Source of the DNA: an uncultured Phascolarctobacterium sp.
GTDB taxonomy: Bacteria > Bacillota > Negativicutes > Acidaminococcales > Acidaminococcaceae
NCBI GenBank assembly: GCA_900541915.1
Contig: UQLS01000020.1
Coordinates: forward strand, 1 to 32,864
Length of the DNA stretch: 32,864 nt
Reading direction: 5' to 3'
A program made the translations under genes and the position numbers. The notes under the pieces are model-generated. The model worked only from the letters and a program-made list of their open reading frames with translations, was not told the DNA's origin and made no database searches. Numbering within the stretch: position 1 is the first letter of the stretch; each line of letters starts with the position of its first letter. This document shows positions 30,504 to 32,864 of this stretch, piece by piece.

Positions 30504-31784
30504 TTAGTCCTGCATATACAGGCCGCTGAGCAGTTTGTTGTCAGTGGTGATAACTTCCGGAGCTCTTTGGAAGAGGTATTTGCCGTTGCGTACGGAGCAG
30601 GCAACAGAAACACGATTGCATACAGCTTCAAATTCGCCTTTAGCATTAAGTACGATGAAGTTAGCAGGTTTGCCTTCTTCAATACCGTATTTGTCCAAAA
30701 TATTCATGGTGCGAGCACCGTTAACAGTAATCAAATCAAGAGAATTGCTGATTTCTTCAATGGACATCATTTGAGCAATATGAATACCTGCATCCAGGAT
30801 ATTCATCATGTTGCCGTTGCCTACAGGATACCAGGGATCGCTCATGGAGTCCTGTGCAAAGCATACATTGATGCCTGCTTCGTTCAGTTCTTTAACTCTG
30901 GTCAGGCCGCGGCGTTTCGGATAAGCGTCAAAACGTCCCTGCAGATGGATATTTTCAGTGGGGCAGGAAATAAAGTTAACTTTGGACAGTCCCAGAAGTT
31001 TGAACAGCTTATAGGTATAAGCATTGTTATAGGAATGCATAGCACAGGTATGGCTGGCAGTAGCTTTTTCAGCAACACCGCTGCGCAGTGCTTCGCATGC
31101 CAGTACTTCGATAAATCTGGATTGGTCATCGTCGGTTTCGTCGCAGTGAATATCAACCATTTTATCGTATTTAACAGCCAGTTCAAAAGCTTTCTTTACG
31201 CTGGCAACGCCGTCTTCTCTGGTATATTCAAAGTGAGGAATAGCGCCAACCAGGTCTGCGCCCATTTTCAAAGCTTCTTCTACCAGTTCGTCGCCGCCGG
31301 GATAAGCATACATACCTTCCTGCGGGAAAGCGATAATCTGCAGGGTGCAGGTATCTTTAACTTCTTCACGCAGTTCCAGCATAGCCTGCAGAGCAGTCAG
31401 CTTGGGATCGGTAACGTCAACATGGGTACGGATATGTTGTACGCCGGTGAGAATTTCCTGTTTCATAGCCTGTTTAGCGCGGTCTTTGATTTCTTCTTTA
31501 GTAAGATGACCTTTAGTTTCGCTCCAGCGTTGGATACCTTCAAATAAAGAACCGGTCTTGTTAGCTGCCGCAGGGTTAAGAGCGGTAAATACATAGTCCA
31601 GATGCAGATGGGGATCGCAGTACGGCGGTACAACCAGCTTGCCTGCTACATCTACTACTTCATCAGCCTTAACCTGGCCTTCCAAACCCGGAGCAATCTG
31701 CTGGAATTTGCCGTCTACAATATACAGATCCTGCAGTTGGTCCTGACCTTTTAATTTTGCATTGGTAAATAAAATGCTGCTCAT
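30504..31784 (-). CDS. codA: CodA-family deaminase (cytosine deaminase-like; possibly creatinine or other ring substrate)
   Basis: This metal-dependent amidohydrolase resembles E. coli cytosine deaminase along its whole length (426 aa). It would release ammonia from a cyclic amidine. The metal and catalytic residues are present two positions earlier than in E. coli: His59 and His61 (PHLHLD), His212 and Glu215 (HCDE), His244 (ASHTCAMHSY) and Asp311. Gln154 (FPQEG) is also kept. The substrate loop, however, reads AQDSMSDPW (309-317), where E. coli has GHDDVFDPW. Thus H312 becomes Gln310, and the substrate-tuning residue D314 becomes Ser312. It is divergent from a creatininase gene; related CodA enzymes can deaminate creatinine, so that substrate is possible. 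Cytosine remains possible; no codB permease is adjacent. Confidence 0.88.
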   Translation of the reverse strand: MSSILFTNAKLKGQDQLQDLYIVDGKFQQIAPGLEGQVKADEVVDVAGKLVVPPYCDPHLHLDYVFTALNPAAANKTGSLFEGIQRWSETKGHLTKEEIKDRAKQAMKQEILTGVQHIRTHVDVTDPKLTALQAMLELREEVKDTCTLQIIAFPQEGMYAYPGGDELVEEALKMGADLVGAIPHFEYTREDGVASVKKAFELAVKYDKMVDIHCDETDDDQSRFIEVLACEALRSGVAEKATASHTCAMHSYNNAYTYKLFKLLGLSKVNFISCPTENIHLQGRFDAYPKRRGLTRVKELNEAGINVCFAQDSMSDPWYPVGNGNMMNILDAGIHIAQMMSIEEISNSLDLITVNGARTMNILDKYGIEEGKPANFIVLNAKGEFEAVCNRVSVACSVRNGKYLFQRAPEVITTDNKLLSGLYMQD

Positions 31785-31977
31785 AATTTTCTCTCCTTTT
31801 CGCTTATATTATTTATTGGATATTTATCAGCTGCCGCTTCTTGGTTTGCAGCTTTGATTACCGTCATTATAACAATGGTATCTGTGAAAAGCATTGGACA
31901 AAGAATCCAAAAAGCATCAGCTTTTTTTGTATACTTTTTGCACTAATAAAAAGCAGTTTTTTTGTAGCTTTTGTACA

Positions 31978-32006
31978 TTGTTCCCCACAGCTTTACAGGT
32001 TACAAT
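31978..32006 (+). promoter_or_regulatory. Possible promoter of the creatininase gene
   Basis: TTGTTC (31978-31983), a 17-nt spacer and TACAAT (32001-32006) lie 75 nt before the ATG, leaving a leader of about 65 nt. The divergent spacer 31785-32081 is otherwise AT-rich and includes TTGTATAC at 31927, which resembles but does not complete the twin palindrome seen before the symporter gene. Confidence 0.45.
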
Positions 32007-32081
32007 GGAGGCACAGTAAGCTAGCAACTGCGACAAACAGAAAACTGAATCTAAACATCATTAACAAAGGAGCGATTGACC

Positions 32082-32837
32082 ATGATTAAGATGACTGAAA
32101 TGACTTGGATGGAATTCGACAAAATGATTAAAGATGAAGCTATCACCATTCTTCCGATTGGTGCCTGCGAACAACACGGTCCGCATCTGCCTCTGAGCGT
32201 TGACACCGTTCTGGCTAACGGCTTTGCAGAAAGACTTGCTGAACGCGTAGGCGGCATGGTAGCACCTGCTATCAACTACGGCTATCGCAGCAAACCGCTG
32301 TCCGGCGGCGGCCCGCTCTTCCCGGGAACTGTTGACCTCTCCGGTGAAACCCTTATTCATCTTACCTATGATATTCTCGAAGAACTCATTAAAGACGGTG
32401 TTAAAAACATCCTCGTACTGAGCTGCCACTTCGAAAACGAAGCTTTCGTCTGCGAAGCAGTAGACCTGGTTACCCAAAAATACGGCAACAAAGCAAAAGT
32501 TTTGATTGCTAACTGGTGGGATCCGATGCCGGCTGACATCATCGACAAAGTATTTGACGAAGTTCCGTTCCCGGGCTGGGCATTTGAACATGCAGCAGTA
32601 ACCGAAACCTCTCTGATGATGGCTTTCGCTCCTGAACTGGTACATGAAGACCGCATGGTAGATACCAAAGGCGCAACTCCCTGCCCGTACCATATTTATC
32701 CTGTTCCTGACGGAGCTGTTCCGCCGACCGGCGTTCTTGCTCCCGCAAAGTCCTCCTCTGCAGCACGCGGCCAGCTCATTATTGACAGCGTATTAGACGA
32801 GCTGGAAAAAATCTGCCGCAAAGAATTCAATAAATAA
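32082..32837 (+). CDS. Creatininase (creatinine amidohydrolase)
   Basis: Creatininase opens the creatinine ring to give creatine. Residues Glu30, His32, Asp41, His116 and Glu118 (CEQHGPHLP, SVDT, SCHFENE) align, with an offset of 4, with the binuclear-metal ligands E34, H36, D45, H120 and E122 of Pseudomonas creatininase. The pattern AFEHAAVTETSLM and the end YPVPDGAVPPTGVL also fit true creatininases rather than the mycofactocin or FAPy relatives. The start at 32082 has AAAGGAG 9 nt upstream (251 aa). A TTG 6 nt earlier is not needed. Divergent from codA. No creatinase or sarcosine genes are in the window, so the fate of creatine is unknown here. Confidence 0.9.
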   Translation: MIKMTEMTWMEFDKMIKDEAITILPIGACEQHGPHLPLSVDTVLANGFAERLAERVGGMVAPAINYGYRSKPLSGGGPLFPGTVDLSGETLIHLTYDILEELIKDGVKNILVLSCHFENEAFVCEAVDLVTQKYGNKAKVLIANWWDPMPADIIDKVFDEVPFPGWAFEHAAVTETSLMMAFAPELVHEDRMVDTKGATPCPYHIYPVPDGAVPPTGVLAPAKSSSAARGQLIIDSVLDELEKICRKEFNK

Positions 32838-32847
32838 GGTTTCTGGC

Positions 32848-32864
32848 GTCCGGCAGCGCCGGAC
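32848..32864 (+). terminator. Hairpin after the creatininase gene, cut by the window end
   Basis: GTCCGGC (32848-32854) pairs perfectly with GCCGGAC (32858-32864) around AGC. The expected T-run would lie just outside the window, so its use as a terminator is inferred. Confidence 0.6.

Noticed and set aside
30567..31547. A 326-codon plus-strand frame opposite codA
   Set aside because: The minus strand encodes a full CodA protein; the plus frame gives no recognisable protein and has no promoter or ribosome site.
31921..31950. A third TGTATACA-type operator in the codA-creatininase spacer
   Set aside because: Only TTGTATACT is present; the palindrome is incomplete and there is no second site 20 bp away.
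1..32864. CRISPR array, insertion sequence, prophage or origin of replication
   Set aside because: No regularly spaced repeats, no transposase, integrase or phage genes and no DnaA-box cluster with replication genes were seen.

Overview
The window looks like the chromosome of an anaerobic, diderm member of the Firmicutes (Negativicutes), most likely an Acidaminococcaceae gut bacterium of the Phascolarctobacterium type. This is an inference. It rests on Firmicutes gene order (SRP RNA-dnaX-ybaB-recR-bofA, and walJ-htrA-rlmH), a PerR-type regulator, and a FadL-type outer-membrane beta-barrel that requires an outer membrane. Nearly all genes lie on the minus strand. Only tex, the creatininase gene and the leading tRNA-Pro are on the plus strand.

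Layout: (1) 1-2380 holds the 3' part of tRNA-Pro(GGG) and a visibly AT-rich HinfI-like restriction-modification pair. A second, diverged copy of the 3' end of rlmH lies on the rlmH side of the pair, so this looks like an integration hotspot. (2) 2387-5406 is a compact deoC-walJ-htrA-rlmH operon. (3) 5521-8276 is a divergent perR/tex pair with Fur/PerR-like operator sequences between the genes. (4) 8316-12301 holds a PAP2 phosphatase, a lysine exporter LysO split into two genes, and the fatty-acid kinase pair fakB-fakA. (5) 12555-15991 holds an LCP cell-wall ligase, a CoA-pyrophosphatase-type Nudix hydrolase and a Glu/Asp symporter with a two-site palindromic operator. (6) 16156-21384 holds an XRE regulator, a CGGC-domain protein, pdxK, bofA, recR, ybaB, dnaX, SRP RNA and tRNA-Ser(GGA). 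(7) 21521-28100 holds a tandem universal stress protein, then an unusual operon: flavodoxin/ferredoxin EFR1, two paralogous GlcD/D-lactate-dehydrogenase-type flavoproteins, an orphan MetQ-like lipoprotein and an M20 amidohydrolase. (8) 28301-32864 holds a FadL-like porin, an unrecognised helical-repeat protein behind a strong promoter with a Fur-like box, and a divergent CodA-family deaminase/creatininase pair suggesting creatinine use.

Most of the window is housekeeping. The points most worth a second look are the duplicated rlmH tail beside the R-M genes, the altered SAM-binding motif of the methylase, the EFR1/flavoprotein/MetQ/M20 operon, the Fur-like box before an unknown gene, and the creatininase/CodA pair with a changed active-site residue. 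No CRISPR array, insertion sequence or prophage was seen.
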